Below, piece by piece: positions 36,612 to 44,589 of a DNA stretch of 64,000 nt. The position numbers and the translations under genes are program-made. Source of the stretch: Amycolatopsis sp. FBCC-B4732 (GTDB lineage: Bacteria; Actinomycetota; Actinomycetes; Mycobacteriales; Pseudonocardiaceae); assembly GCF_023008405.1 (NCBI RefSeq), contig NZ_CP095376.1:9776501-9840500 (forward strand), given 5' to 3'. The notes beneath the pieces were generated by a model, which saw only the letters and a list, made by a program, of their open reading frames with translations, ran no database searches and was not told the origin of the DNA. Position 1 is the first letter of the stretch. Each line of letters begins with the position of its first letter.

Positions 36612-36803
36612 GAGCATCGCGTTCGAACGGCACGTTTCCGCTCCGTAGTCCGGTGTCAGTTCAACCGGACAAGTCGATCACGCCTGCTGATCGTCAATTC
36701 TTTTGTGAGAGCTGGATTCTCATCCGGTTGATTCCGTGTGCGACTCGCCACAGACAGAAATCCTACGCTCACGAGCCCGTCGAATTGGAGACCGACGCGG
36801 AAA

Positions 36804-36835
36804 GGGGCGCCACCTGGTGCAACAGGTGACGCCCC
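36804..36835. other. Hairpin in the leader of the small membrane protein
   Basis: A 13-base stem with one mismatch (36804-36816 with 36823-36835), loop GTGCAA. It lies 45 bases before the ATG of the 85-aa gene. It could be a leader structure or attenuator, or simply part of a double terminator. The rest of 36612-36880 shows nothing coding that I can support. Confidence 0.4.
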
Positions 36836-36880
36836 GGCACGACGACCCCGACGCCTCACAACGACAGGAGTACAGCCGCA

Positions 36881-37138
36881 ATGCCCAAGACTATCGGCGA
36901 TGAAGGCCGCAGCCCAGATCGACCGTCTGATCACACCGTTTGGTGGGCCATCGTCGAGGTCCTGACCAGCGCAAAGCTGTACCGACGCCTGGTCAAGTTG
37001 CTCTGCCTCGTAGGCGTGGTGATCATCGTGCTGGCGGCCTTGGCGGCGATCACGTTCTCGATGGCCGGCACGGACGCTACGACCGTCTTCCAAGAGTTCG
37101 CGGCGCTCGTTCCCAGCTTCCGGCTCAAAGCTCACTAG
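36881..37138 (+). CDS. Small single-span membrane protein, 85 aa, inside cassette B
   Basis: ATG 36881 follows ACAGGAG at a good distance. A hydrophilic N-terminus (about 40 residues) precedes one hydrophobic span (LVKLLCLVGVVIIVLAALAA), then a 25-residue tail. No homology is recognised. It has no counterpart in cassette A, where the large protein and hydroxylase genes are only 4 bases apart. It could be an effector (pore or membrane protein) or an immunity-like part of the cassette. Its separate hairpin leader suggests its own control. Confidence 0.6.
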   Translation: MPKTIGDEGRSPDRPSDHTVWWAIVEVLTSAKLYRRLVKLLCLVGVVIIVLAALAAITFSMAGTDATTVFQEFAALVPSFRLKAH

Positions 37139-37199
37139 CCGAGCTGCCTATTCGTCAGCCAGCGAGGAGGCACCCGAGCACTGAACCGACGGACGCCGG

Positions 37200-39038
37200 T
37201 CAATGCGTGAACCGCCCCAGCCAGCCGGCGATCGCCTCCACTGAAGGTGACCCTCCAGGGCCGCCACGCAAAGCTCGGTGCACCGCCCGGACCAGTTCCG
37301 GGCGGTGCAGCAGCGCGCGGGACGTCGGCCCGGTGCTGCGCGCCGCGAGGGCCAGTCCCAAGCCGGCCAAGGCCGCCGGGTCGTCCGGGGCCGCCGCGAG
37401 CAGTTTCCGATAGCCCGCGGCGGCTTCTTCCGGCCGTCCGGCCACGAAGTGCAGGTCCGCTTCCGTCGCGCCCGGGACCGCGGACCCCTGCGCGGCGAAT
37501 CGCGCGGAGCCGTCCGGGCCGAGGCGGAGCCGGATCAGGTCCGTGCGGGCGTCCTGCCAGTCGCCGTCCGGGACCGGGGTCGGGACTCGTGGCTCGGGCA
37601 GCGTCGCAGTGGCGGACCGCGGCCGCGCGAGTCCGGCTCGCCAGGTCGCCGCCAGCTCCGCCACCACGCCCGGGTCGGGGCGGAGGTGCCTGATCCGCCA
37701 GGCCGCGTAGTGGTCTTCGGCGGCGAACCGCGCCCGGGCACGAGGGCCCGCGGCGACCGGCTCGTCCTGCCACGGGTCGACTTCGGCGGTGACACCCGCC
37801 AGGAACCGGCGGCCGGCCGTGGTGAGACTCTCGTCGGCGCGCACCACGTCGAGCGTGCGCCGGACTTGCTCGCGCCGCAACGCGAATTCGAAAGCGGCGA
37901 GTTCGTGGTCCGGCTCGGCCGCGGCGAGTGCGCGCCAGAACAGCGCCACGCCGAAGAAAGCGTAGATCCCGTGCAGCACGCCACCGATCGGGCGCGGGTC
38001 GGCGCGCCACGGTGCGTAGAGCCGCTCCCTTGGGTCGTCGACGCTGAGCCGGACGAGGTGGAGCAAGCCGCCCAGCCGGATGTGGTGGAACTCGTGCACC
38101 AGTGCGGCCGCCAGCGTCGCGGGATCTTCGCCGTACGCGACGATCGCGCTGCCGAACGCTTCTCCGGTGGACGCGCTGGGCAGCCGGAACGGGACGGTGG
38201 GCTCGGGCACGATCGAGTCCAGCCCGACGCGCAGGGTGTCCGCGACGGCGGGCAGGTGCTCGGCGAGCAGCGACCAGGCGCCGTCGAGCACGGTCCGCCA
38301 CGATTCGACTTCGACCGGGCTCAGCCGGTCCGGTGGGATCGGCTCGTACAGCCCGCGATAGGGATCCAGGTCGTCGAGCCGGACTTCGAGCCGTCGCTCA
38401 CCGGACCAGCACACGGTCTTCCGGATCCCGGACCACCCCGGCGCGTCGGCGGACGGGTGCGCCGGCAGGCGGACCACCGAGTGGCGGTTCCGGATTTCCA
38501 CCCCGTCGCCGCCGCCCCGGACCGTGGCGACGGAAAACGGCGCGTCGGTGCGCAGCTGGGCCGAACCGAGCGTCGGCAGCGCGGCTTTCCCGTGCCAGAC
38601 CGGGATTTCCGTTGCGAACGGGATCCCGGCGCGGATGGCGGCCGCGGCGGCCAGGCAGTGCACGTGCCCGACGTGCACCCAGAACGGGCAAACACCAGTG
38701 ACGTCCTGCCGGTACAGCCGGGTCGTGTAGCCGGCCCACGTTCCGGTGTACGGGTGGGCGAGGATCGTCTCGAGCGCTTGGGGCGCCGCGTGTTCGACGC
38801 GAGCCAGCAGTTCCCACGCCGTTTCCGGAGACGGGAGCGGGTGGTACAGGTCTTCGGATTTCGTGACCACTTCGACCAGATTGCGCAGCAGCAGGAGCCG
38901 CCGGCTTCGTTCGGCCGCCCGCAGTTTGCGCAGTGGCCCGGAACCGCCTTCGCCGCGGGCGATCGCGTCGAAGTCCGACCAGAGCAGCTGGTGGCGGTTC
39001 AGTTCCGCGGCGGGATCGTCGGTTTGCTGGGAAATCAT
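37200..39038 (-). CDS. HExxH-type peptide beta-hydroxylase, cassette B
   Basis: 612 aa from ATG 39038, only 2 bases after the stop of the precursor-like peptide. HEFHHI is near residue 314 in LAAALVHEFHHIRLGGLLH, within the same conserved surroundings as cassette A (RLPSASTGEAFGSA; GGVLHGIYAFFGVALFWRAL). The third position of the motif core differs (HEFQH against HEFHH), which keeps HExxH. The C-terminal region is Arg/Ala-rich with TPR-like helices. It probably modifies the peptide encoded at 39041-39229. The two hydroxylases are paralogous over their full length. Confidence 0.85.
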   Translation of the reverse strand: MISQQTDDPAAELNRHQLLWSDFDAIARGEGGSGPLRKLRAAERSRRLLLLRNLVEVVTKSEDLYHPLPSPETAWELLARVEHAAPQALETILAHPYTGTWAGYTTRLYRQDVTGVCPFWVHVGHVHCLAAAAAIRAGIPFATEIPVWHGKAALPTLGSAQLRTDAPFSVATVRGGGDGVEIRNRHSVVRLPAHPSADAPGWSGIRKTVCWSGERRLEVRLDDLDPYRGLYEPIPPDRLSPVEVESWRTVLDGAWSLLAEHLPAVADTLRVGLDSIVPEPTVPFRLPSASTGEAFGSAIVAYGEDPATLAAALVHEFHHIRLGGLLHLVRLSVDDPRERLYAPWRADPRPIGGVLHGIYAFFGVALFWRALAAAEPDHELAAFEFALRREQVRRTLDVVRADESLTTAGRRFLAGVTAEVDPWQDEPVAAGPRARARFAAEDHYAAWRIRHLRPDPGVVAELAATWRAGLARPRSATATLPEPRVPTPVPDGDWQDARTDLIRLRLGPDGSARFAAQGSAVPGATEADLHFVAGRPEEAAAGYRKLLAAAPDDPAALAGLGLALAARSTGPTSRALLHRPELVRAVHRALRGGPGGSPSVEAIAGWLGRFTH

Positions 39039-39040
39039 GG

Positions 39041-39229
39041 TCAGTCGACCCGCTTGGCCTCGCTCCCGCTGGCGGTCACTTGCACGTGCGAGGCCCGTTC
39101 CACCGCATGCCGCAACGACTTGCGCAGCTCGCCGCCCTCCAGGGTGCGGAGTCTGGTGAGGGAGACGCCGCCGAGGTCGAGGAGCTCGGATTCGATTCCG
39201 TCTTCTGCGCCGGAACGAGCTGCTTGCAT
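39041..39229 (-). CDS. 62-aa precursor-like peptide, cassette B
   Basis: ATG 39229 follows GAAGGGGAAAAGCGCG, matching the cassette A leader, so it was preferred over an upstream ATG at 39280. It reads IESELLDLGGVSLTRLR and ends VTASGSEAKRVD. The first 11 residues are unrelated to peptide A, while the leader core and the C-terminal 12 are conserved. That is expected for an enzyme-recognition region plus a modified core. It is co-transcribed with the hydroxylase. No aromatic residue occurs in the conserved end, unlike FxSxx cyclophane peptides. Confidence 0.8.
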   Translation of the reverse strand: MQAARSGAEDGIESELLDLGGVSLTRLRTLEGGELRKSLRHAVERASHVQVTASGSEAKRVD

Positions 39230-39328
39230 CGCGCTTTTCCCCTTCCGCAGGGAGAGCGGACCCCGTCGGCCCGATTTCATTGTCCCGCATTCCGGGCCGT
39301 TTCGACAGGGACGGACGCCGTGCGCCGA

Positions 39329-40507
39329 TCAGGCTACGTCGAGCACCGTGTGCAGGAGGGTCGTCAGCTCCGCCGCGAAGTGGGGGCGGGCCGCCACGCG
39401 ACGGGTGCGCGCGAGGTCGTTTGCGATGGTCAGCGCCGCGTGGACGGTGATTTTCGCTTCCCTCGGCGGCAAGGACGGGCGGATCGCGGAAAGCAGCGTG
39501 ACCCACTGCGCGACGTAATCGCGTTGCACGCGCAGCAGATCCGCTTTGTCGCGGTCGGGCATCGTGACGCGGTCCGCCGAGAACGACACCAGCAGTTCCG
39601 GCGTGTGCAGAATCGTGTGCACGTACGACTCCGCCAAGCGGCGCAGGGCCGAGCGCTCGTCCGGCGCCTGGAGCGCGCGCTCGGCCGCCAGCGCCAGCCG
39701 GTCCGCCGCGCGGTGGCCGATCGCCACCATCAGCGCGGCCTTGCTCGGGAAGTGGCGGTAGACGCTCGGGCCCGCGATGCCCGCCGCCGCGCCGATGTCC
39801 TCCATGCTCACGTCGTGGAAGCCGCGCTGGGCGAACAGCGCCGTCGCTTCCGCGAGGACCTGCTCGCGGCGTGACGGCGTACCGAGCCCGCTCACCGGTG
39901 AAGACGGCGGTGCGGACGGCGTCGGGAGTGTGGCGTTCAGCACACCGAGAGCCAGCTCGACCAGCAGCGCGGCGAACCGCCGGCGCGCCACCGACGTGTG
40001 GTGCGCCGACACGCTGCCGAACACCGACAGCGCCGCCCAGCACAGCAGCTCCGCGTCTTCGCCGGACAGATCCGGTCGCTGGGCGAGCAGCGCTTTCGAC
40101 CACGCCGACAGCGCCACCGCCGAGCGGCGGCCGATCTCCCGCTGGTCCTCCTTGGGCAGGTGGCGGCCTTCCCAGCGCCACAACGCCGCGATCTCCCGGC
40201 GCTCGACGGCCTGCGTCGCGAGCAGGCGGAGCAGGGATTCCAGCTGGTCGGCGGGCGGTACGGAGTCCGAGAGCGCTTCCGCTGTCGCCGCCTCCATGTC
40301 CTCGAAGCCGCTGAGGACGACGTACGCGAGGATCGCCTGCTTGTCCGCGAAGTGGCGGTACAGCGCCGGCCCGGTGACGCCCGCCGCGTCCGCGATGTCC
40401 TTGATGCCGACCCCGGGGAAGCCGCGCGCGCGGAACAGCTCCGCCGCCACCGCGGCCAGCTGGGCCTTGCGATCGCGGGGACGCGTGGAGCGCTCGACGT
40501 CGGTCAT
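39329..40507 (-). CDS. Double TetR-family regulator (two HTH domains in one chain)
   Basis: 392 aa from ATG 40507. Two complete TetR units are fused in tandem. The first HTH is near residues 15-60 (AAVAAELFRARGFPGVGIKDIADAAGVTGPALYRHF). The second starts near residue 213 (RREQVLAEATALFAQRGFHDVSMEDIGAAAGIAGPSVYRHF). A Pro/Ser linker (about 195-212) joins them. TetR proteins normally dimerise, so this is a covalent pseudo-dimer. It is divergent from fadA-fadB, with palindromes at 40519 and 40577 between them, and probably controls beta-oxidation. Confidence 0.9.
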   Translation of the reverse strand: MTDVERSTRPRDRKAQLAAVAAELFRARGFPGVGIKDIADAAGVTGPALYRHFADKQAILAYVVLSGFEDMEAATAEALSDSVPPADQLESLLRLLATQAVERREIAALWRWEGRHLPKEDQREIGRRSAVALSAWSKALLAQRPDLSGEDAELLCWAALSVFGSVSAHHTSVARRRFAALLVELALGVLNATLPTPSAPPSSPVSGLGTPSRREQVLAEATALFAQRGFHDVSMEDIGAAAGIAGPSVYRHFPSKAALMVAIGHRAADRLALAAERALQAPDERSALRRLAESYVHTILHTPELLVSFSADRVTMPDRDKADLLRVQRDYVAQWVTLLSAIRPSLPPREAKITVHAALTIANDLARTRRVAARPHFAAELTTLLHTVLDVA

Positions 40508-40518
40508 GGTGAGTGAAC

Positions 40519-40531
40519 GATAGCGGCTAAC
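40519..40531. promoter_or_regulatory. Imperfect inverted repeat upstream of the double TetR gene
   Basis: GATAGCGGCTAAC (GTTAGC/GCTATC arms about a single base), 12 bases upstream of the regulator start. Candidate autoregulatory half of the divergent control region. Confidence 0.4.
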
Positions 40532-40576
40532 GGCACACCCGCAACCCATTGACACCATGGGGTTGTCCGGCGATAT

Positions 40577-40592
40577 GTTAATGGCCATTAGC
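40577..40592. promoter_or_regulatory. Palindromic operator upstream of fadA
   Basis: GTTAATGGCCATTAGC contains the perfect 12-base palindrome TAATGGCCATTA. It follows the general GTTA..TAAC form of the operators near accD1 and lies 65 bases before fadA. Likely bound by the double TetR protein. Confidence 0.6.
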
Positions 40593-40656
40593 ACTACTGG
40601 CCGGTATCATCGGCCACGGTACGAAGACGTCCCACCCGCTCGCGAGGAGTTGTTCT

Positions 40657-41868
40657 GTGAGTAGCGAGGCCTACATCTACGAGGCGATCCGCACGCCTCG
40701 CGGCAAGAACAAGGGCGGTGCCCTGCACGGCACCAAGCCGGTCGACCTGGTGGTCGGCCTGATCGAAGAGCTCAAGGTCCGCCACCCGAACCTCGACCCC
40801 GCGGTGATCGACGACGTCGTACTCGGCGTGGTCTCCCCGGTCGGCGAGCAGGGCGCGGTCATCGCGCGGACCGCCGCGCTGAACGCCGGCCTGCCCGAGA
40901 CCGTCGCCGGCGTGCAGCTCAACCGCTTCTGCGCCTCCGGCCTGGAGGCCACCAACACCGCCGCGCAGAAGGTCCGTTCCGGCTGGGACAACCTGATCAT
41001 CGCCGGCGGCGTCGAGTCGATGTCGCGCGTGCCGATGGGCTCCGACGGCGGCGCGCTGTTCATGGACCCGGCCACCGCGTACGACAACTACATCGTCCCG
41101 CAGGGTACCGGCGCCGACCTCATCGCGACCATCGAAGGCTTCTCGCGCGAGGACGTCGACGCGTGGGCCGTCCGCTCGCAGGAGCGCGCCGAGGCGGCCT
41201 GGTCCGGCGGCTACTTCGCCAAGTCCGTCGTCCCGGTCAAGGACATCAACGGCGTCACGGTCCTCGACCACGACGAGCACCGCCGTCCGGGCTCGACCGT
41301 CGAGGGCCTCGGCAAGCTCAAGCCGGCCTTCTCGATGATCGGTGAAATGGGCGGCTTCGACGCCGTCGCGCTGCAGAAGTACCACTCGGTCGAGCGCATC
41401 AACCACGTCCACACCGGCGGCAACTCCTCCGGCATCGTCGACGGCGCCGCGCTGGTGCTCGTGGGCTCCGAACAGATCGGCAAGACCTTCGGGCTGACGC
41501 CGCGCGCCCGCATCGTGGCGACCGCGTCGATCGGCTCCGAGCCGACGATCATGCTCACCGGCCCCACGCCGGCCACCGAAAAGGTGCTGAAGACCGCGGG
41601 CCTCAAGCCCGAGGACATCGACCTGTGGGAGCTCAACGAGGCGTTCGCGTCCGTCGTGCTCAAGTGGATCAAGGACCTGCACCTCGACGAGGACAAGGTC
41701 AACGTCAACGGTGGCGCGATCGCCATGGGTCACCCGCTCGGCGCCACCGGCGCGATGCTGGTCGGCACCGTGGTCGACGAGCTCGAACGCCGCCAGGCGC
41801 GCCGCGCGCTGGTGACCCTGTGCATCGGCGGCGGCATGGGCGTCGCGACCATCATCGAGCGGGTGTGA
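40657..41868 (+). CDS. fadA: Acetyl-CoA acyltransferase (thiolase), beta-oxidation
   Basis: 403 aa from GTG 40657 with GAGGAG upstream. It thiolytically cleaves 3-ketoacyl-CoA. The nucleophile Cys92 is in [12 protein letters not shown], His359 in [15 protein letters not shown] and the second Cys389 in LCIGGGMG. The sequence lacks a membrane-binding loop. It is followed after 8 bases by fadB, forming the FadA/FadB multifunctional pair known from actinobacteria. Confidence 0.95.
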   Translation: MSSEAYIYEAIRTPRGKNKGGALHGTKPVDLVVGLIEELKVRHPNLDPAVIDDVVLGVVSPVGEQGAVIARTAALNAGLPETVAGVQLNRFCASGLEATNTAAQKVRSGWDNLIIAGGVESMSRVPMGSDGGALFMDPATAYDNYIVPQGTGADLIATIEGFSREDVDAWAVRSQERAEAAWSGGYFAKSVVPVKDINGVTVLDHDEHRRPGSTVEGLGKLKPAFSMIGEMGGFDAVALQKYHSVERINHVHTGGNSSGIVDGAALVLVGSEQIGKTFGLTPRARIVATASIGSEPTIMLTGPTPATEKVLKTAGLKPEDIDLWELNEAFASVVLKWIKDLHLDEDKVNVNGGAIAMGHPLGATGAMLVGTVVDELERRQARRALVTLCIGGGMGVATIIERV

Positions 41869-41876
41869 GGACCACA

Positions 41877-44048
41877 ATGGCCGAGAGCAAGACCATCCGC
41901 TGGGAGCAGGACTCCGACGGCATCGTCACCCTGACCCTGGACGACCCGAACCAGTCGGCGAACACGATGAACGCCGACTTCCGCGAGTCGCTGGGTGTCA
42001 CGGTCGACCGCCTCGAGGCGGAGAAGGACACCATCACCGGTGTTGTCATCACGTCCGCGAAGAAGACCTTCTTCGCCGGCGGCGACCTGAACGACCTCAT
42101 CCAGGCGAAGCCCGAGAACGCGGTCGAGCTGACCGAGGGCAGCGGCGCGATGAAGGGCCAGATGCGCCGCATCGAGCAGCTCGGCAAGCCGGTCGTCGCG
42201 GCGATCAACGGCGCCGCGCTCGGCGGTGGCCTGGAGATCGCGCTGGCGACGCACCACCGCATCGCCGCCGACGTCAAGGGCAGCCAGATCGGCCTGCCCG
42301 AGGTGACGCTGGGCCTGCTGCCCGGTGGCGGCGGTGTCGTGCGCACCGTCCGGTTGCTCGGCATCCAGAGCGCGCTGCTGAACGTCCTGCTGCAGGGTCA
42401 GCGCCACCGCCCGGCCAAGGCGCTCGAGCTCGGCCTGGTGCACGAGCTCGTCGGCACGGTCGAGGAGCTCGTCCCCGCCGCGAAGGCGTGGATCAAGGCG
42501 AACCCCGAAGGCGGCGTCCAGCCGTGGGACGTCAAGGGTTACAAGATCCCGGGCGGCACGCCGTCCAACCCGAGCTTCGCGGCCAACCTCCCGGCGTTCC
42601 CGGCGAACCTGCGCAAGCAGATCAAGGGCGCGAACATGCCGGCGCCGCGGGCGATCCTGGCCGCCGCGATCGAGGGCGCGCAGGTCGACTTCGACACCGC
42701 GATCACCATCGAGACGCGCTACTTCATCCACCTCGCGACCGGCCAGGTCTCGAAGAACATGACGAAGGCGTTCTTCTTCGACCTGCAGACCATCAACTCG
42801 GGTGGTTCGCGCCCGGACGGTTTCGAGAAGTACACGGCCAAGAAGGTCGGTGTCCTCGGCGCCGGGATGATGGGCGCGGCGATCGCGTACGTGTCGGCGA
42901 AGGCCGGCATCGACGTCGTCCTCAAGGACGTCTCGCTCGAGGCGGCCGAGAAGGGCAAGGGTTACGCGGCCAAGATCGAGCAGAAGGCCCTCTCGCGCGG
43001 CAAGACCACGCAGGAGAAGTCGGACGCGCTGCTGGCGAAGATCAAGCCGACCGCCGACCCGGCCGACTTCGCGGGCGTCGACTTCGTCATCGAGGCCGTC
43101 TTCGAGAGCGTCGAGCTGAAGCACAAGGTGTTCGGCGAGATCGAGAGCGTCGTCAACGCCGACGCGGTGCTGGGCTCCAACACCTCGACGCTGCCGATCA
43201 CCACCCTCGCCGAGGGCGTGCAGCGCACCGAGGACTTCATCGGGATCCACTTCTTCTCGCCGGTGGACAAGATGCCGCTGGTCGAGATCATCTGCGGCGA
43301 GAAGACGTCCCCGGCGACGCTGGCGAAGGTCTTCGACTACACGCTGCAGATCAAGAAGACCCCGATCGTCGTCAACGACAGCCGCGGTTTCTTCACCTCG
43401 CGCGTGATCGGCACGTTCATCAACGAGGCCGTCGCCGCGCTGGGCGAGGGCGTCGAGCCGGCGTCGATCGAGCAGGCGGGTTCGCAGGCCGGCTACCCGG
43501 CGCCGCCGCTGCAGCTGATGGACGAGCTGACGCTGACCCTGCCGCGCAAGATCCGCAAGGAGACCCGCGAGGCGATCGAGGCCGCGGGCGGCACGTGGAA
43601 GGCACACGCGTCGGAAGGTGTCATCGACCGGATGGTCGAGGAGTTCGACCGCAAGGGCCGCTCGACCGGCGCGGGCTTCTACGAGTACGGGGAAGACGGC
43701 AAGCGGACCGGGCTGTGGCCGGGGCTGCGCGACGCGTTCAAGTCCGGCTCGGCGGAGGTGCCGTTCGAGGACCTCAAGGAGCGCATGCTCTTCGCCGAGG
43801 CCCTCGAGACGGTGAAGTGCTTCGACGAAGGCGTGCTGACGTCGGTGGCGGACGCCAACATCGGCTCGATCTTCGGCATCGGCTTCCCGGCGTGGACGGG
43901 CGGTGTCATCCAGTACATCAACCAGTACGAGGGTGGCCTGCAGGGCTTCGTCGACCGGTCGCGCGAGCTCGCGGCCCGGTACGGCGACCACTTCGAGCCG
44001 CCGGCTTCGCTCGTGGAGAAGGCCGCCAAGGGCGAGATCTACGAATAG
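41877..44048 (+). CDS. fadB: Enoyl-CoA hydratase/3-hydroxyacyl-CoA dehydrogenase (multifunctional FadB)
   Basis: 723 aa. The N-terminal crotonase domain (about 1-280) has the oxyanion-hole segment AAINGAALGGGLEIALATHHRIAA and the catalytic-Glu region PEVTLGLLPGGGG. The linker leads to the NAD-binding domain at KKVGVLGAGMMGAAIAYVSAK (near residue 323). The dehydrogenase motif IGIHFFSPVDKMPLVEI supplies His near 458. The C-terminal dimerisation domains are complete. It works with FadA in one complex. A hairpin at 44059 ends the operon. Confidence 0.95.
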   Translation: MAESKTIRWEQDSDGIVTLTLDDPNQSANTMNADFRESLGVTVDRLEAEKDTITGVVITSAKKTFFAGGDLNDLIQAKPENAVELTEGSGAMKGQMRRIEQLGKPVVAAINGAALGGGLEIALATHHRIAADVKGSQIGLPEVTLGLLPGGGGVVRTVRLLGIQSALLNVLLQGQRHRPAKALELGLVHELVGTVEELVPAAKAWIKANPEGGVQPWDVKGYKIPGGTPSNPSFAANLPAFPANLRKQIKGANMPAPRAILAAAIEGAQVDFDTAITIETRYFIHLATGQVSKNMTKAFFFDLQTINSGGSRPDGFEKYTAKKVGVLGAGMMGAAIAYVSAKAGIDVVLKDVSLEAAEKGKGYAAKIEQKALSRGKTTQEKSDALLAKIKPTADPADFAGVDFVIEAVFESVELKHKVFGEIESVVNADAVLGSNTSTLPITTLAEGVQRTEDFIGIHFFSPVDKMPLVEIICGEKTSPATLAKVFDYTLQIKKTPIVVNDSRGFFTSRVIGTFINEAVAALGEGVEPASIEQAGSQAGYPAPPLQLMDELTLTLPRKIRKETREAIEAAGGTWKAHASEGVIDRMVEEFDRKGRSTGAGFYEYGEDGKRTGLWPGLRDAFKSGSAEVPFEDLKERMLFAEALETVKCFDEGVLTSVADANIGSIFGIGFPAWTGGVIQYINQYEGGLQGFVDRSRELAARYGDHFEPPASLVEKAAKGEIYE

Positions 44049-44058
44049 CCGATGGTCT

Positions 44059-44103
44059 GTGAAGGCCTCCTCGCCGGCACTTCGCCGGTGAGGAGGCCTT
44101 CAC
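44059..44103. terminator. Hairpin terminator after fadB
   Basis: A 20-base stem (44059-44078 with 44084-44103, one G.U pair), loop ACTTC, begins 10 bases after the stop. It has the same GTGAAGGCC outer stem as the hairpin at 2280 and is followed by GGC in both cases. Confidence 0.8.
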
Positions 44104-44567
44104 GGCGTTTCGGCCCGGAAGCTGCGCCCGAGCTCCGGGCCCGTGCACGGTCGGGACCTGCGCTTCGGCGATGTAAAAGTCCGCGGAGATGTCCGATTGC
44201 ACGGCCGCGGCGGGCGCACCAGTCGCGACGGCTGCGGCGTCAGTTCCGCGGCTTCGAACTTCGCCCGTTCGCGCCGGAACATCGGCTTGTCCGCCGGCAC
44301 CGGATCCCGGCCGGTCAGCGGCGCCAGCCGCTCCACCTCCGCCCACTGCGCGGGGGAGGGCAGGTTGACCACGACGTCCGGGCGCGCGCGGAGATTGTCC
44401 GCGGTGTGTCCGTTTGCGGCGATGCCGAGCACGACCGTCCAGCCGAGCGCCCAGGCCGACGAGATCGCCGCGAGGTCCGGGCTGCCGTCGTTCTCGGTGC
44501 TCAGGAGCACCACCGGCGTGCCGAAGTGTCCGGCAGCTTGTCCACCTCGAGTTCGCCGGCACGCCAC
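44100..44567 (-). pseudogene. Remnant of a flavin-reductase-like (split-barrel) gene
   Basis: The minus strand reads HFGTPVVLLSTENDGSPDLA, then WTVVLGIAANGHTADNLR, then TGRDPVPADKP. This matches the N-terminal half of FMN-binding flavin-reductase-like proteins. The expected N-terminus (ELEVDKLP) is in another frame, indicating a frameshift near 44535. After LVRPPRP the frame becomes Arg/Pro/Ser-rich and runs into the fadB hairpin, so the C-terminal half is gone. Most likely a decayed gene; sequencing error could explain one shift but not the truncation. Confidence 0.55.
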
Positions 44568-44589
44568 CAGGGCCGGTTAATCTCCGCCC

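Noticed and set aside
41730..43991. 750-codon minus-strand frame opposite fadB
   Set aside because: Asp/Arg/Leu-rich antisense shadow; fadB motifs are intact on the plus strand.
44104..44580. Plus-strand frame (145 codons) between fadB and the GH92 gene
   Set aside because: Antisense to recognisable flavin-reductase-like motifs; composition Arg/Ser/Ala-rich with no domain.
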